The notes below the pieces were generated by a model. That model had not been told where the DNA came from. It made no database searches and saw only the letters and a list, made by a program, of their open reading frames with translations. The position numbers were made by a program, and so were the translations under genes. Below, piece by piece: positions 1 to 9,721 of a stretch of DNA of 64,000 nucleotides. The DNA comes from Streptomyces atroolivaceus (lineage in GTDB: Bacteria > Actinomycetota > Actinomycetes > Streptomycetales > Streptomycetaceae), in NCBI RefSeq assembly GCF_000717025.1, contig NZ_JNXG01000007.1, positions 62,001-126,000 of the forward strand, written 5' to 3'. Position 1 is the first letter of the stretch; each line of letters opens with the position of its first letter.

Positions 1-680
1 GTGTAGGAGTAGTCCCAGCGCGACGTGTGGAAGGTATGGCCCTGGAAGGTCTCGATGCCGGGTATCCCGGGCAGCTTCGGCTCGGACAGGGTGCCGGTGG
101 CCGTGACGACGTACGTCGCGTGGAAAGCGTCGCCGCGGTCGGTGGCCACGATCCACGTCTCGGACGCCTGGTCCCAGGTGAGCGAGGTGACCGCGGTGGA
201 GAACAGGGCGTCCGGATAGAGGTCGTACTTCTCGGCGATGCGCACCGCGTGGCGGCGGATCTCCTCGCCGGGAGCGTACTTCCACTCCGGCACGTAGCCG
301 GTCTCGTCGAGCATCGGCAGGTAGACGTGCGACTCGATGTCGCAGTGGATGCCCGGGTAGCGGTTCCAGTACCAGGTGCCGCCGAAGTCGCCGCCCTTCT
401 CGACGATCCGCACGCGTCCCACGCCCTGCTGCCGCATCCGTGCCCCGGCGAGGATGCCGCCGAACCCGCCACCGATCACAGCGACGTCGACGGTGTCCGT
501 CAGCGGCTCACGCGCGGCCACTTCGCCCGCGTAGGGATCGGCGGCGTAGTAGCCGAACTCGGCTTCTGTCCGGCGGTACTGGCGGGCACCGTCCGTCCGT
601 ACCCGCCGTTCACGTTCGAGGCTGTAGCGCTGCCGCAGGGCGTCGATGTCGTTGGGGTCCGTCGCTTGAGTGCTCGTCAT
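1..680 (-). CDS. Flavin-containing Baeyer-Villiger-type monooxygenase (N-terminal part, cut by window edge)
   Basis: The reading frame opens with ATG at 680 and runs off the left edge, leaving about 226 residues of a family usually 500-600 long. An FAD-binding GGGFGG motif lies near residues 70-75, followed by GGTWYWNRYPG near 100-110. The Baeyer-Villiger fingerprint FxGxxxHTxxW appears as FQGHTFHTSRW at about 212-222. These features fit an NADPH- and FAD-dependent cytosolic enzyme that inserts oxygen into ketones to form esters or lactones. The gene is divergent from the SMP-30-like lipoprotein at 876. The pairing is suggestive, because lactones are a product of this chemistry and SMP-30 relatives hydrolyse lactones, but the substrate is unknown. 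A perfect palindrome at 746-765 lies between the two genes. Confidence 0.9.
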   Translation of the reverse strand, partial: MTSTQATDPNDIDALRQRYSLERERRVRTDGARQYRRTEAEFGYYAADPYAGEVAAREPLTDTVDVAVIGGGFGGILAGARMRQQGVGRVRIVEKGGDFGGTWYWNRYPGIHCDIESHVYLPMLDETGYVPEWKYAPGEEIRRHAVRIAEKYDLYPDALFSTAVTSLTWDQASETWIVATDRGDAFHATYVVTATGTLSEPKLPGIPGIETFQGHTFHTSRWDYSY

Positions 681-745
681 GTGGGGGTCTCACTCCAATC
701 GGTCGGCCGCATCGGATCGAGCGGCCGTCCGCTACGGTAGCAACT

Positions 746-765
746 ACCGGACAATGCTGTCCGGT
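746..765. promoter_or_regulatory. Palindromic operator between divergent genes
   Basis: ACCGGACA-ATGC-TGTCCGGT is a perfect 8-bp inverted repeat with a 4-bp centre. It sits 66 bp upstream of the monooxygenase start and 111 bp upstream of the lipoprotein start. Its size fits a TetR-family dimer site, and a TetR gene lies at 1911-2501. Control of both divergent genes from this site is an inference. Confidence 0.55.
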
Positions 766-875
766 TGCGGCACGAGTGACCCTCACACGCGTGCAGGGCG
801 CCTCCGCGCCCCCGTACGGACCAGGCGAACCACCTGGCCGACGGGCTCCCCACAGACAGGAAGAGTGATCCCCCC

Positions 876-1898
876 GTGCGACGACTCCCGGTCCGATCCC
901 TCGCAGCGCTCGCCACCGCCGGCACGCTGGCCCTCACCGGATGCGGTACGGAAACGAGCGGCTCTGCCGTCGGTGCACCGGCCGCCGCCGGTGCGGACAG
1001 GACCATCCGCGCCCACCAGGTCATGCAGTTGACCAAGGTGCACGAAGCGACCGGGATGACCCTGCTCGAAGGCCCCACCTTCGACGAGGACGGCAGACTG
1101 CTGGTCGTCGACGTCACCGCACCTGCGGGGAAGCCGAAGGTGATGCGCGTCGACGTGAGGAAGAAGACGTCGCGGGCCGTGCACACCGATGACCGGGGGG
1201 CTTACACCTCGGCGCAGTTCAGCCCGTACGACGGCCGCCTGTACCTGACCGACTACGCCCATGGTGAGGTTGTCAGTCTGGCCCCCGACGGAAGCGACTC
1301 GCGGACCTTCTTCTCCGGCGAAGTCGACGGGGCGAAGATGAACCCTGACGACATCGCCTTCGACAAGGAGGGCAACCTGTACGTCAGCGACTCACGCAGC
1401 CTGTCCACGGGTGATGCGCGGGGGCGGGTGGTGCGGATCGAGCGCGACGGCAAGAAGTCCACCGTCCTCGCCGACGGACTCGCCTCGGTGAACGGAATCT
1501 CCTTCGACGCGGACTACCGGGGGCTGTGGATCAGCGAACTCACACAGAACCGGATCTCCTACCTCCGCCTCGACGAGGAGGGAGACATGACCTCCCGGCA
1601 CACCGCGATCCGCGTGGACGGCGGGATCGCCCAGACCGACTCGATCGCCGTGGACGCGGACGGCAACCTCTACCAGGCCCTCCACGGCCGAGCGGCGATG
1701 GCCGTGTACAGCAAGCACGGCGAACACCTGGCGACCGTCGAGATCCCCACCCGCCCCGAAGGGCTCGAGTCGGCGACGAACGTGGCCATCACACCCGGCG
1801 GGACCAAGGCATACATGACCGTCAGCGGACCGGCCGGCGGATACCTGTACACGTTCGACGCCCTGGGGAAGGGCACCCGGCAGTCCAACGGCGGCTGA
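876..1898 (+). CDS. SMP-30/gluconolactonase-like beta-propeller lipoprotein
   Basis: This 340-residue protein starts with GTG at 876, preceded by an AGGAAGAG ribosome site. Residues 1-23 form a lipoprotein signal with an LTGC lipobox, so Cys23 should be lipidated and the protein held on the outer face of the membrane. The rest has the repeated blade pattern of SMP-30/NHL propellers, such as DDIAFDKEGNLYVSDS and NGISFDADYRGLWISE. Relatives are calcium-dependent lactonases or strictosidine-synthase-like hydrolases. The gene is divergent from a Baeyer-Villiger-type monooxygenase and ends 12 bp from the convergent TetR gene. Lactone hydrolysis downstream of the oxygenase is plausible but unproven. 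Confidence 0.8.
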   Translation: MRRLPVRSLAALATAGTLALTGCGTETSGSAVGAPAAAGADRTIRAHQVMQLTKVHEATGMTLLEGPTFDEDGRLLVVDVTAPAGKPKVMRVDVRKKTSRAVHTDDRGAYTSAQFSPYDGRLYLTDYAHGEVVSLAPDGSDSRTFFSGEVDGAKMNPDDIAFDKEGNLYVSDSRSLSTGDARGRVVRIERDGKKSTVLADGLASVNGISFDADYRGLWISELTQNRISYLRLDEEGDMTSRHTAIRVDGGIAQTDSIAVDADGNLYQALHGRAAMAVYSKHGEHLATVEIPTRPEGLESATNVAITPGGTKAYMTVSGPAGGYLYTFDALGKGTRQSNGG

Positions 1899-1910
1899 CG
1901 CCCCCGGCCG

Positions 1911-2501
1911 TCACCCCTCGAAAGGCCGGACCGGCCCCACTTCGACGTCGAGGAGCCGCCATGCGGCCCTCGCCCGGCGTTCCCGCACCTCGCGTGTGGG
2001 ACCGCTGGTGGCGCCGGAGACCATGGCTACGGCGAGCATGAGGTCGTTCGCCGCGCCCAGCCGGTGCCTCATCGGCAGGTGTTGCCGCAGGGCGGACTCG
2101 ACCCGGCCCGAGAGGACCAGGGCGTGCGCGAGCGCATCCGAGTGGCCGGTGGCCCCGTTGCTGTGCAGCAGGCCCAGGAACGCGGCCGACTCCGTCAGGT
2201 GCCAGGTCAGAACGCCGAGAACATCGGCGAAGAGCGCGCCCTCGGCCGCGGCCGCCTGTTCGACCTGCCGCACGTTCTCCTCCAGGACCGCGATCGCCAC
2301 GGCCGCCCGGTCAGGAAAATGCCGGTACAGGACGCCTTGCCCGACCCCGGCGCGGCGCGCGATCGCGGAGAGCGGAGCATCCAGCCCGTGGGACGCGAAG
2401 ATCTCCCGCGCGGCGACGATCAGAGCGTCCCGATTGCGGGCAGCCGCCTTCGGCCCGTGATTCGCGGGCCGCCGCTCGGGGGGCATAAGGGGCTGGGTCA
2501 T
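1911..2501 (-). CDS. TetR-family transcriptional regulator
   Basis: This 196-residue protein has an N-terminal helix-turn-helix at about residues 30-65, with IARRAGVGQGVLYRHFPDR as the recognition-helix region. The C-terminal half is helical and variable, as expected for a ligand-binding TetR domain of the SCO4008/AcrR type. ATG at 2501 is chosen as the start, with ATG at 2486 as an alternative. It converges on the SMP-30-like lipoprotein gene with 12 bp between stops. It is the best local candidate to bind the palindrome at 746-765. The ligand is not predictable from sequence. Confidence 0.88.
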   Translation of the reverse strand: MTQPLMPPERRPANHGPKAAARNRDALIVAAREIFASHGLDAPLSAIARRAGVGQGVLYRHFPDRAAVAIAVLEENVRQVEQAAAAEGALFADVLGVLTWHLTESAAFLGLLHSNGATGHSDALAHALVLSGRVESALRQHLPMRHRLGAANDLMLAVAMVSGATSGPTREVRERRARAAWRLLDVEVGPVRPFEG

Positions 2502-3027
2502 CCCGAAAGGGTACCGGCCGGCCGGCAGACCGGTGCCGCCGCCGTCGGCGGGGTACTTTCCCTGCCGGCCTCCGATGACCACCGCAGTCGGACCCGGTTG
2601 ACGTGGGCCGGCCCGCCCGACACCTGGGCTGCGCGGCCGGCCCGGGCACCAGGCCACCACCACCGGACGCCACATCGGACTGTGCGCCGACAACTTCGAC
2701 CGTCTGCCGTACGCCCGACGCCACCGGCACCGCCGACGGCTCTGCCTCACCCGCGCCCCGGCGCCTGCGATACCCACCCATCGGCGACCGCGACATCCAG
2801 CAGATCCGCCGCGCACTCCACGCCGCACCGGGCCGTCACTGCCCTCCGGTTCCCCGCCTTCGTCACCCTCGGGCCCACCGCCTCGCTACCTTGGCGGGCC
2901 AGCGAAGTATCGGCATTCACACAGGTCAAAGCATCGGTGATGCTGATCGCCAGGAAGTGCAGCATGGTTGGCCGTCACTGAGACCTTGCCGGGGGCCCCT
3001 GGTGCGCGAGGAGGCGGCCGGGCAGGC
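2502..3027. other. Intergenic stretch, no gene recognised
   Basis: About 525 bp lie between the TetR start and the HNH-like gene. Open frames exist on both strands, but their translations are Arg/Pro-rich and look like GC-driven shadows. I see no RNA gene or strong hairpin. Confidence 0.5.
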
Positions 3028-3033
3028 TAGTTT
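3028..3033 (+). promoter_or_regulatory. Putative -10 box of a leaderless promoter
   Basis: TAGTTT at 3028-3033 matches the actinomycete -10 pattern TANNNT and lies 6 nt before the ATG at 3040. No Shine-Dalgarno sequence precedes that ATG. Transcription starting at or near the A of the ATG would give a leaderless mRNA. No clear -35 box is visible. Confidence 0.4.
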
Positions 3034-3039
3034 GCTCGG

Positions 3040-3480
3040 ATGAGTCTCCTTGATGATGTGGCCGAGCGCGACGGCTGGCGGTGCTGGGTGTGTGACGAAG
3101 CGGTCGACCCCGACGAGTCGGTGAACGACCCACGGGGGCCCAGCGTCGACAGCCGGACTGCCGACCGGAAGGCCAAGGTCGCCGAACGGCTCGCGCACCG
3201 CGGATGCAACACCCGCAAAGGCGCGGTCAAGGTGGTCATCGCCTGGCCGGACCACCTGTACGTGGTCGAACCCGCGCCGTTGATCACCGTAGCCGGGAGA
3301 CTGGAGCGCAAGGGAGGCCGCGAGATGGTGGGCCGTTGTCCGACCAGGCGGGACGCCCAAGAGGTGGCGGATTGGCTGGTGGACCGGTTCTCCCGACTCG
3401 TACCGGGGCTGCCGGTGACCGCCGACATCGAACCGGGCGGCGGCCAGTTCCTCGTCATCCTGGCCACCGGCCGCCGCTGA
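3040..3480 (+). CDS. Small HNH-endonuclease-like protein
   Basis: This 146-residue cytosolic protein begins with a zinc-knuckle-like segment, WRCWVCDEAVD (Cys at about 15 and 18). A HRGCNTRKG segment near residues 53-61 resembles the second metal-binding half of an HNH (McrA-like) fold. The C-terminal half contains a short basic and aromatic region and no recognisable second domain. The canonical His-Asn-His triad is incomplete or unusual, so nuclease activity is uncertain, and the domain may only bind zinc. It stands alone between two empty stretches and appears to be translated from a leaderless transcript. Confidence 0.65.
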   Translation: MSLLDDVAERDGWRCWVCDEAVDPDESVNDPRGPSVDSRTADRKAKVAERLAHRGCNTRKGAVKVVIAWPDHLYVVEPAPLITVAGRLERKGGREMVGRCPTRRDAQEVADWLVDRFSRLVPGLPVTADIEPGGGQFLVILATGRR

Positions 3481-4000
3481 CCGTCACCAGCACACACTCG
3501 CGTCGAGCTGAACCGTCGGCCCACACCGACCTGTCCTGACACGAGCCGTATGCCCCGAGCGCCGGGCGGCGGAAAGAAGTGCTTTCACCCGGACCCGGGG
3601 CGTGACCAGCGACCGTACGACCGGGGCCACCATCGTGACCCCGGACGGCATCGCCCGCCGTCGGCGTACGGACTGTGGCGGGTGTCGAGCTCAGCCGGCG
3701 ACCGATCATCAAGGCCACACGCGCCACGGGGCATCCTCCACCGCCACTCCGACGCACCCGGCGGCCCTCTCCCTGTCCAGCGCGCCCACCGGTCGTACGG
3801 CACCGGCACGAGTACGTAGCCAGTCGCCTGGCCCGGCCCTTCCCCCAGCAGCCGAGTGTTTTCGAGGTGGCGGCTCCCCCACTCCACCATGCTCGGCGGA
3901 CCAAGGGAGCGCAGCACGCAGGAGTGCGTCGTGCCGCCGGTGCCGGCAACACGACGCACCCGCCACCCGGCCCGCTGCCGCTCCGGTCCGCTGTGAAGCG
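3481..4000. other. Intergenic stretch, no gene recognised
   Basis: About 520 bp separate the HNH-like gene from the convergent 3' end of pncA. Overlapping open frames on both strands show no recognisable motif, and no terminator hairpin was seen by eye. Confidence 0.5.
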
Positions 4001-4594
4001 CTACTGCGGTACGGGCACCTCTCCGGATACGACGACGCCCGCTTCACGGAAGTCGTCCAGGGTAGAGGCGATCGTGTCGGGGGCGACGCCGACGGAGTAG
4101 TCCAGGCGTACGTGCGCACGGAAGCCGGCCTTCACTGCGTCCAGCGCGGTGGCGCGCACGCAGTGGTCAGTGGCGATACCCACCACGTCGACGTCCTCCA
4201 CCCCGCGGGCGCGCAGCCAGTCCGCCAAGGACGTGCCCTGCTCGTCGGCACCTTCGAAGCCGCTCTTGGAGGAGCTGTGGGCGCCCTTGAAGAAGACGGC
4301 GTCGACCTTGCCGCCGGCGGCGGCGGGAGCGAAGTGCGGGTGGAACTCCCCGCCCTCGTCCCCGGCCACGCAGTGCACGGGAAAACTGTCCTTGAAGTCC
4401 GGGTTCTCCGAGAAGTGACTTCCCGGGTCGATGTGGTGATCGCGGGTGGCCACGACGTACTGGTAGTCCCGGCCCGCGCTCTGCTCCACCAGGTCGGCGA
4501 TCTTCGTCGCGATCTGCGCGCCGCCTGCGACGGGAATGCTGCCTCCTTCACAGAAGTCGTTCTGCACGTCTACGACGATCAAGCCTCGGCTCAT
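4001..4594 (-). CDS. pncA: Nicotinamidase (isochorismatase-fold amidohydrolase)
   Basis: This 197-residue protein should hydrolyse nicotinamide to nicotinate and ammonia for NAD salvage in the cytosol. Residues expected for PncA are visible: Asp9 in VVDVQNDF, metal ligands Asp52 and His54 in RDHHIDPGSH, Lys103 in FFKG, and nucleophile Cys145 in GIATDHCV. Length and motif spacing are normal for the family. ATG at 4594 is preceded by GAAGGGGG at a good distance. An in-frame upstream ATG at 4636 is less likely because it lies before that site. The gene stands alone, with no other NAD salvage genes nearby. Confidence 0.93.
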   Translation of the reverse strand: MSRGLIVVDVQNDFCEGGSIPVAGGAQIATKIADLVEQSAGRDYQYVVATRDHHIDPGSHFSENPDFKDSFPVHCVAGDEGGEFHPHFAPAAAGGKVDAVFFKGAHSSSKSGFEGADEQGTSLADWLRARGVEDVDVVGIATDHCVRATALDAVKAGFRAHVRLDYSVGVAPDTIASTLDDFREAGVVVSGEVPVPQ

Positions 4595-4990
4595 TGACGA
4601 GCCCCCTTCACCAACGTCTTGGACCAGCGGTCGCAACTACGGAGAGATTTCACCGCCCCGGGCACGGAACGCGGTGGCGCAACGAGCGCGGCGGGATCTT
4701 CCGTGTTCTACCGGCCTCACGTCACCGGCTCATGCATGACGACCGTCTCTCACCCTCACGGACGCAGAGGTTCACCGCAGGAACGATTCGCGGGCACCCA
4801 TCAGGCTCGCGTTGAGTTCGACGGACGTGGCAACGCCGGGATTTTCCCGCTACCCCGCCACCAACGTGCTGATCGTGGATGCGGCCGGTGGACGACAGTC
4901 CGGGTCACCGCCTGACGACCACTGGCGAACGTAAGGTGCTCGCCGGCAGAGCCCGACAGGGCGGCGGAGCCCTACTGTGCTGCTGCCGGG
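4595..4990. other. Intergenic stretch upstream of pncA
   Basis: Nearly 400 bp hold the pncA ribosome site and presumably its promoter. I see no convincing gene in the remainder. Confidence 0.45.
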
Positions 4991-5013
4991 CCCCGCCGCA
5001 CGGCAAGGCGGGG
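4991..5013 (-). terminator. Hairpin after the tectonin-like gene
   Basis: CCCCGCC (4991-4997) and GGCGGGG (5007-5013) form a perfect 7-bp stem with a 9-nt loop. The hairpin directly abuts the stop codon of the minus-strand gene at 5014. There is no U-tract, as is common in Streptomyces. Confidence 0.5.
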
Positions 5014-5355
5014 TCAGCTGGGCTGGTCGCCGGTGTAGCGGTGGACGTTGTCGAAGGAGTTCACGCCCCACACGGTGCCGTCCCATGCGACGCCGATGTC
5101 GCGGAGGGACCCGGCGACGTTCTCCCACGGGCTCGCGTCGTGGGTGACGCCCCACACGCTGGTCCGGGACCCAGCGTCGATCGCCTCCTCGAAATCTTCC
5201 CGTGAACCAGACCGGGTGAGCCCTCGGCGAGGGAGCGCAGGCTGGGGGCCGGTTTCCTCGGGCTGATCGGGCGCCGGATCCTGACCCGGCACCTCCCGCC
5301 CCGACGTTGCAAGGTCTCCCCGGGCCGTCAGCCCTTCAGCTTCGTGATCACTCAT
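5014..5355 (-). CDS. Small tectonin (beta-propeller lectin)-like protein
   Basis: The predicted 113-residue product has a charged, disordered-looking N-terminal half of about 60 residues. One and a half tectonin-type propeller blades follow: SVWGVTHDASPWENV and then DIGVAWDGTVWGVNS with NVHRYTGD. Tectonin domains normally need about six blades to close a propeller, so this is either a fragment of a longer protein or a subunit that oligomerises. No signal peptide is visible. A hairpin sits immediately after the stop codon and a perfect inverted repeat overlaps the start codon, which favours an expressed gene over random debris. The start is uncertain, with only GGAA as a weak ribosome site. 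Confidence 0.55.
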   Translation of the reverse strand: MSDHEAEGLTARGDLATSGREVPGQDPAPDQPEETGPQPALPRRGLTRSGSREDFEEAIDAGSRTSVWGVTHDASPWENVAGSLRDIGVAWDGTVWGVNSFDNVHRYTGDQPS

Positions 5356-5406
5356 TCGGGTTCCGTGTGAGTGATCACGAGGCTACGACCCTGGCAGCGT
5401 GATCAT
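5342..5406. repeat. 13-bp inverted repeat with three GTGATCA copies (possible operator)
   Basis: TCGTGATCACTCA (5342-5354) is perfectly inverted as TGAGTGATCACGA (5368-5380) across a 13-nt spacer. Each arm contains the palindrome GTGATCAC, at 5344-5351 and 5371-5378. A third, partial copy, GTGATCAT, lies at 5399-5406. The copies are 27 and 28 bp apart. The array lies between the tectonin-like gene and the urease operon and covers the tectonin start codon. Confidence 0.6.
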
Positions 5407-5579
5407 GATGGCTCCACGTCGAGTCGGGGCTGTACGGCCGAGGACAACATCCGTGCCGCGCACAGGGCACCCGGTGCAACGCCATGGTGTCTTTCCGAAC
5501 GGTGGATGTGCATGGCCACAACCCCGGCTCACAGCCCAGCACAGGAGTCCTGGGCGGGAGCGAATGCAGGGAATTGGCT

Positions 5580-6293
5580 GTGCACCTGACCCCACACGAA
5601 CAAGAGCGCCTGATGATCCACGTGGCGGCGGACGTCGCGGAGAAACGGCGGGCCCGCGGCGTGCGGCTGAACTACCCGGAAACGATGGCGCTGTTGATCG
5701 TCCACGTCCTCGAAGGGGCCAGGGACGGCAGAAGCGTCGCCGAGCTCATGTCCTCCGGACGCAAGGTGCTGTCCCGGGAGGAAGTCATGGAGGGCGTCCC
5801 GGAGATGATCGAGAACGTGCAGGTGGAGGCGACGTTCCCCGACGGCACGAAGCTGGTCACCATCCACGGCCCCTTCCCCGAAGCAGGCGAGGACGAAGAA
5901 CCGGCCGTCTCGCCGGGACGGGTGGACTTCTCCCCCCGGAAGGGGGACGAGGTGGTCATCTTCAACGAACGCCACAGGCAGCTCGACCAGGTCACGAAGC
6001 TGACCGTCGAGAACCCGACCGACCGCCCCATCCAGGTCGGCTCCCACTACCACTTCGCCGAAGCCAACGACGGGCTCACGTTCCCCCGCAGGAAAGCGTG
6101 GGGCCTGCGTCTGAACGTTCCAGCCGGCAGCTCCGTACGTTTCGAGCCCGGCATCACCGAAGAGGTCGAGCTCGTGCCCATCGAGGGTGACCGCGTGGTG
6201 CACGGTCTGCGCGACAAGGTCCGGGGCCTGCCCGAGAAGGTCAAGGGGTCGCTCGACGACGTCAAGGGTTCGTTCGACAAGGAACAGGTGTGA
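5580..6293 (+). CDS. ureAB: Urease gamma-beta fusion subunit
   Basis: This 237-residue structural subunit joins urease gamma (residues 1 to about 100, starting [20 protein letters not shown]) to urease beta (about 105-210). The beta part carries the hallmark [11 protein letters not shown] and the [10 protein letters not shown] strand. GTG at 5580 is chosen because AGGGAA precedes it and it matches the usual start of the gamma subunit. Upstream in-frame starts would add unrelated residues. A roughly 28-residue tail after the beta domain repeats charged DKV/EKV/DDV-x-G units. The gene overlaps ureC by 4 nt. The product assembles with UreC into the cytosolic nickel urease that splits urea to ammonia and carbamate. 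Confidence 0.93.
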   Translation: MHLTPHEQERLMIHVAADVAEKRRARGVRLNYPETMALLIVHVLEGARDGRSVAELMSSGRKVLSREEVMEGVPEMIENVQVEATFPDGTKLVTIHGPFPEAGEDEEPAVSPGRVDFSPRKGDEVVIFNERHRQLDQVTKLTVENPTDRPIQVGSHYHFAEANDGLTFPRRKAWGLRLNVPAGSSVRFEPGITEEVELVPIEGDRVVHGLRDKVRGLPEKVKGSLDDVKGSFDKEQV

Positions 6294-8266
6294 ATTCCAT
6301 GGCACAGTGCCCGGACTGTTCGTGCTGCCACGACGAGCCGAAGCCCTCCGACCCCTTGACCCGCGCCGCCTACGCGGACCGGTTCGGTCCGACGACTCGT
6401 GACTGCATCCGCCTCGCCGACACGGCGCTGCGGATCAAGATCGAGGACGACTGGTCGGGGGGCCCGGGGCGCAGCGGCAACGAGATGGTCTTCGGGGGCG
6501 GCAAGGTGATCCGCGAGTCGATGGGCCAGTCCGTCGTGCCGCGCGACCCGGGCAGGGCCCGACCCGGCAAGTCCGCGGCCGCCGCCGGCGCGGTGCCTCC
6601 GGACACGGTCATCACCGGCGTGGTGGTCCTGGACCACTGGGGCGTCGTCAAAGCGGATGTCGCCATCCGGGACGGGAACATCGTCGCGCTCGGCAAGGCG
6701 TACAACCCCGAGACGATGGATCGTCTGCACGAGGAGGGGGTCGGCCACAACGGCATCGGCCCCAGGCCCACCGACTTCGTCATCGGTCCGGACACCGAGG
6801 TCATCGCGGGCAAGGGCAGGATCCTCACCGCCGGCGGGATCGACACCCATGTGCACTTCATCTGCCCCGACCAGATCGACGAGGCGCTCGCCTCCGGTGT
6901 CACCACGCTCATCGGCGGCGGGACGGGGCCGGCGGAGGGCAGCACGGCCACCACGGTCACCCCGGGCTCGTGGCACATCGACCGCATGTTTGAGGCGCTG
7001 GACGGTTTCCCGGTGAACATCGGACTGCTCGGCAAGGGCGCAACCATGTCGAAGGAGTCCATGCTGGACCAGGTGGACGCCGGTGTCATCGGACTGAAGA
7101 TCCACGAGGACTGGGGCGCGACCCCCGCCGTCATCAAGAAGTGCCTGGAGGTCTGCAAGGAGACCGGGGTGCAGCTCGCACTGCACGCCGACTCGTTGAA
7201 CGAGGCGGGCTTCGTCCAGGACACCATCGACGCGATCGACGGCCGGTCCATCCACATCTTCCACGTCGAAGGTGCCGGCGGCGGCCACGCCCCGGACATG
7301 ATCAAGATGGTGAGCGAGCCGAACGTGCTGCCCGCCTCGACCAACCCCACCCGCCCACTGACCGTCAACACGGTCAAGGAGCACTTCGACATGGTGATGG
7401 TCTGTCATCACCTCAATCCCAAGGTCGAGGAGGACCTGGCCTTCGCGGACTCGCGGATCCGTCCCTCCACGATGGCCGCGGAGGACATCCTCCACGACCT
7501 CGGCGCCATCTCGATCATGTCCTCGGACGCCCAGGCCATGGGCCGCATCGGTGAAATGATCATGCGCACCTGGCAGACCGCACACGTCATGAAGGTCCGC
7601 CGCGGCTTCCTGGAGGAAGACCAGCCCCGGGACAAGCCGGAAGCCGAGCCGAGGGGCAGGAAGACCAAGGCACCGGCAGACGCGACCCCGGCGGCCGAGC
7701 CGCCCTTGGCCGACAACCGACGCGCCCGCCGGTACGTCGCGAAGTACACCATCAACCCGGCCCTCGCCCAGGGCATCGGCTCCGTCGTCGGTTCGGTGGA
7801 GACCGGAAAGCTGGCCGACCTGGTGCTGTGGGAGCCGAAGTTCTTCGGTGTCAAGCCGCACATGGTCATCAAGGGCGGGCAGATCGCGTACGCGCAGGTG
7901 GGGGATGCCAACGCGTCGATCCCCACCCCTCAGCCGGTACTGCCCCGCCCGATGTGGGGAGCCACCGGCCTGGCTCCTGGTTCTCTCTCCTACAACTTCG
8001 TCACCGAACGGGCCGTCAAGAACGGGGTGGCCAAGGGCCGCAAGCTGAACAAGCGGTTCAGGGCCATCGCGGACACGCGCCCGGTCAAGAAGGCCGACAT
8101 GAAGGAGAACAGCGCCACCCCCGCCGTCCGGATCGACCCCGACACCTACGAGGTCATCGTCGGAGGGGCGAAGGTGACCGACGTGACGACCTTCGTCGAC
8201 GGCCACATCGTCGACCGCGCCTACGTCTCGGAACTCCCCATGGCGCAGCGCTACTTCCTCTTCTGA
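6290..8266 (+). CDS. ureC: Urease alpha (catalytic) subunit, enlarged form
   Basis: This 658-residue subunit holds the dinickel site that hydrolyses urea, against about 570 residues in standard UreC. All active-site residues are present at a constant +53 offset from Klebsiella numbering: His187/His189, carbamylated Lys270, His272, His299, His325, flap Cys372-His373 and Asp413. The extra length lies in a Cys-rich N-terminus (CPDCSCC at 7-13), an insert near residues 86-104 and a charged Pro/Lys/Glu-rich insert at about 440-478. GTG at 6290 overlaps the ureAB stop and follows AAGGA; ATG at 6299 is an alternative start. It is co-transcribed with the accessory genes ureF, ureG and ureD. Confidence 0.95.
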   Translation: MNSMAQCPDCSCCHDEPKPSDPLTRAAYADRFGPTTRDCIRLADTALRIKIEDDWSGGPGRSGNEMVFGGGKVIRESMGQSVVPRDPGRARPGKSAAAAGAVPPDTVITGVVVLDHWGVVKADVAIRDGNIVALGKAYNPETMDRLHEEGVGHNGIGPRPTDFVIGPDTEVIAGKGRILTAGGIDTHVHFICPDQIDEALASGVTTLIGGGTGPAEGSTATTVTPGSWHIDRMFEALDGFPVNIGLLGKGATMSKESMLDQVDAGVIGLKIHEDWGATPAVIKKCLEVCKETGVQLALHADSLNEAGFVQDTIDAIDGRSIHIFHVEGAGGGHAPDMIKMVSEPNVLPASTNPTRPLTVNTVKEHFDMVMVCHHLNPKVEEDLAFADSRIRPSTMAAEDILHDLGAISIMSSDAQAMGRIGEMIMRTWQTAHVMKVRRGFLEEDQPRDKPEAEPRGRKTKAPADATPAAEPPLADNRRARRYVAKYTINPALAQGIGSVVGSVETGKLADLVLWEPKFFGVKPHMVIKGGQIAYAQVGDANASIPTPQPVLPRPMWGATGLAPGSLSYNFVTERAVKNGVAKGRKLNKRFRAIADTRPVKKADMKENSATPAVRIDPDTYEVIVGGAKVTDVTTFVDGHIVDRAYVSELPMAQRYFLF

Positions 8267-8312
8267 GACTGTCGCCGGCACAGACCCCGAACCGCCAAGC
8301 AGAGGAATGAGA

Positions 8313-8987
8313 ATGAACCGTGCCGCGCTGCTCGTGCTGGCTGACGGGAGGTTCCCCGCCGGAGGTCACGCCCACTCGGGCGGGGCCGAACCGGCAGTCG
8401 CGGTCGGCCGAATCAGGGACGCCGAGTCCCTGGAGGATTTCTGCCGGGGCCGGCTGCACACCGCCGGGCTGGTCGCGGCGGCGCTGGCCGCCGCGGCCGC
8501 CGCCGGGCACGACCCACTGGCCTTGGACACGGCCGCCGACACCCGTACCCCGGTGGCGGCCCTGCGGGACACCGCCCGGAAGCTGGGCCGGCAGATGATG
8601 CGAGCGGCGCGCGCCACCTGGCCCTCGGCCGAACTCGACGCGCTTGCCGCGGCCCGGCCTCGGGGCGCACACCAGCCGGTGGTGCTGGGTGTGGCCGCCA
8701 GGTCGGCCGGACTCGAACCGCTGGACGCCGCCTATGCGGCCTTGTACGAAACCGTCAGCGGGCCGGCCACCGCTACGGTGCGGCTGCTCAGCCTGGATCC
8801 GTTCGACGCCACTGCGGTGCTCGCCCGCCTCGTTCCGGAACTCGACCGCGTCGCTGCGACCGCCACAGCCACAGCGCGGCGCGTCGCCGAAGAGGGAGTC
8901 GACGTGCTGCCCGCGGCCTCCGCGCCACTGCTGGACATCAGCGCTCAGCAGCACGCCACCCGGCCGGCCCGCCTTTTCGCCTCCTGA
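8313..8987 (+). CDS. ureF: Urease accessory protein UreF
   Basis: This roughly 224-residue helical protein opens with [20 protein letters not shown], the typical UreF N-terminus. UreF docks on the UreD-apourease complex and activates UreG during nickel insertion. ATG at 8313 is preferred over ATG at 8307 because AGAGGA at 8301-8306 is correctly spaced for the former. The stop overlaps an in-frame upstream start of ureG (TGATG). It lies 46 bp after ureC in the same operon. Confidence 0.92.
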   Translation: MNRAALLVLADGRFPAGGHAHSGGAEPAVAVGRIRDAESLEDFCRGRLHTAGLVAAALAAAAAAGHDPLALDTAADTRTPVAALRDTARKLGRQMMRAARATWPSAELDALAAARPRGAHQPVVLGVAARSAGLEPLDAAYAALYETVSGPATATVRLLSLDPFDATAVLARLVPELDRVAATATATARRVAEEGVDVLPAASAPLLDISAQQHATRPARLFAS

Positions 8988-9019
8988 TGACCCACCACGA
9001 GAAACACACAAGGAAACGC

Positions 9020-9717
<698 letters not shown>

Positions 9718-9721
<4 letters not shown>

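Noticed and set aside
6047..8281. 744-codon minus-strand frame
   Set aside because: It is antisense to ureC, which has a complete urease active site; the minus frame has no family motif.
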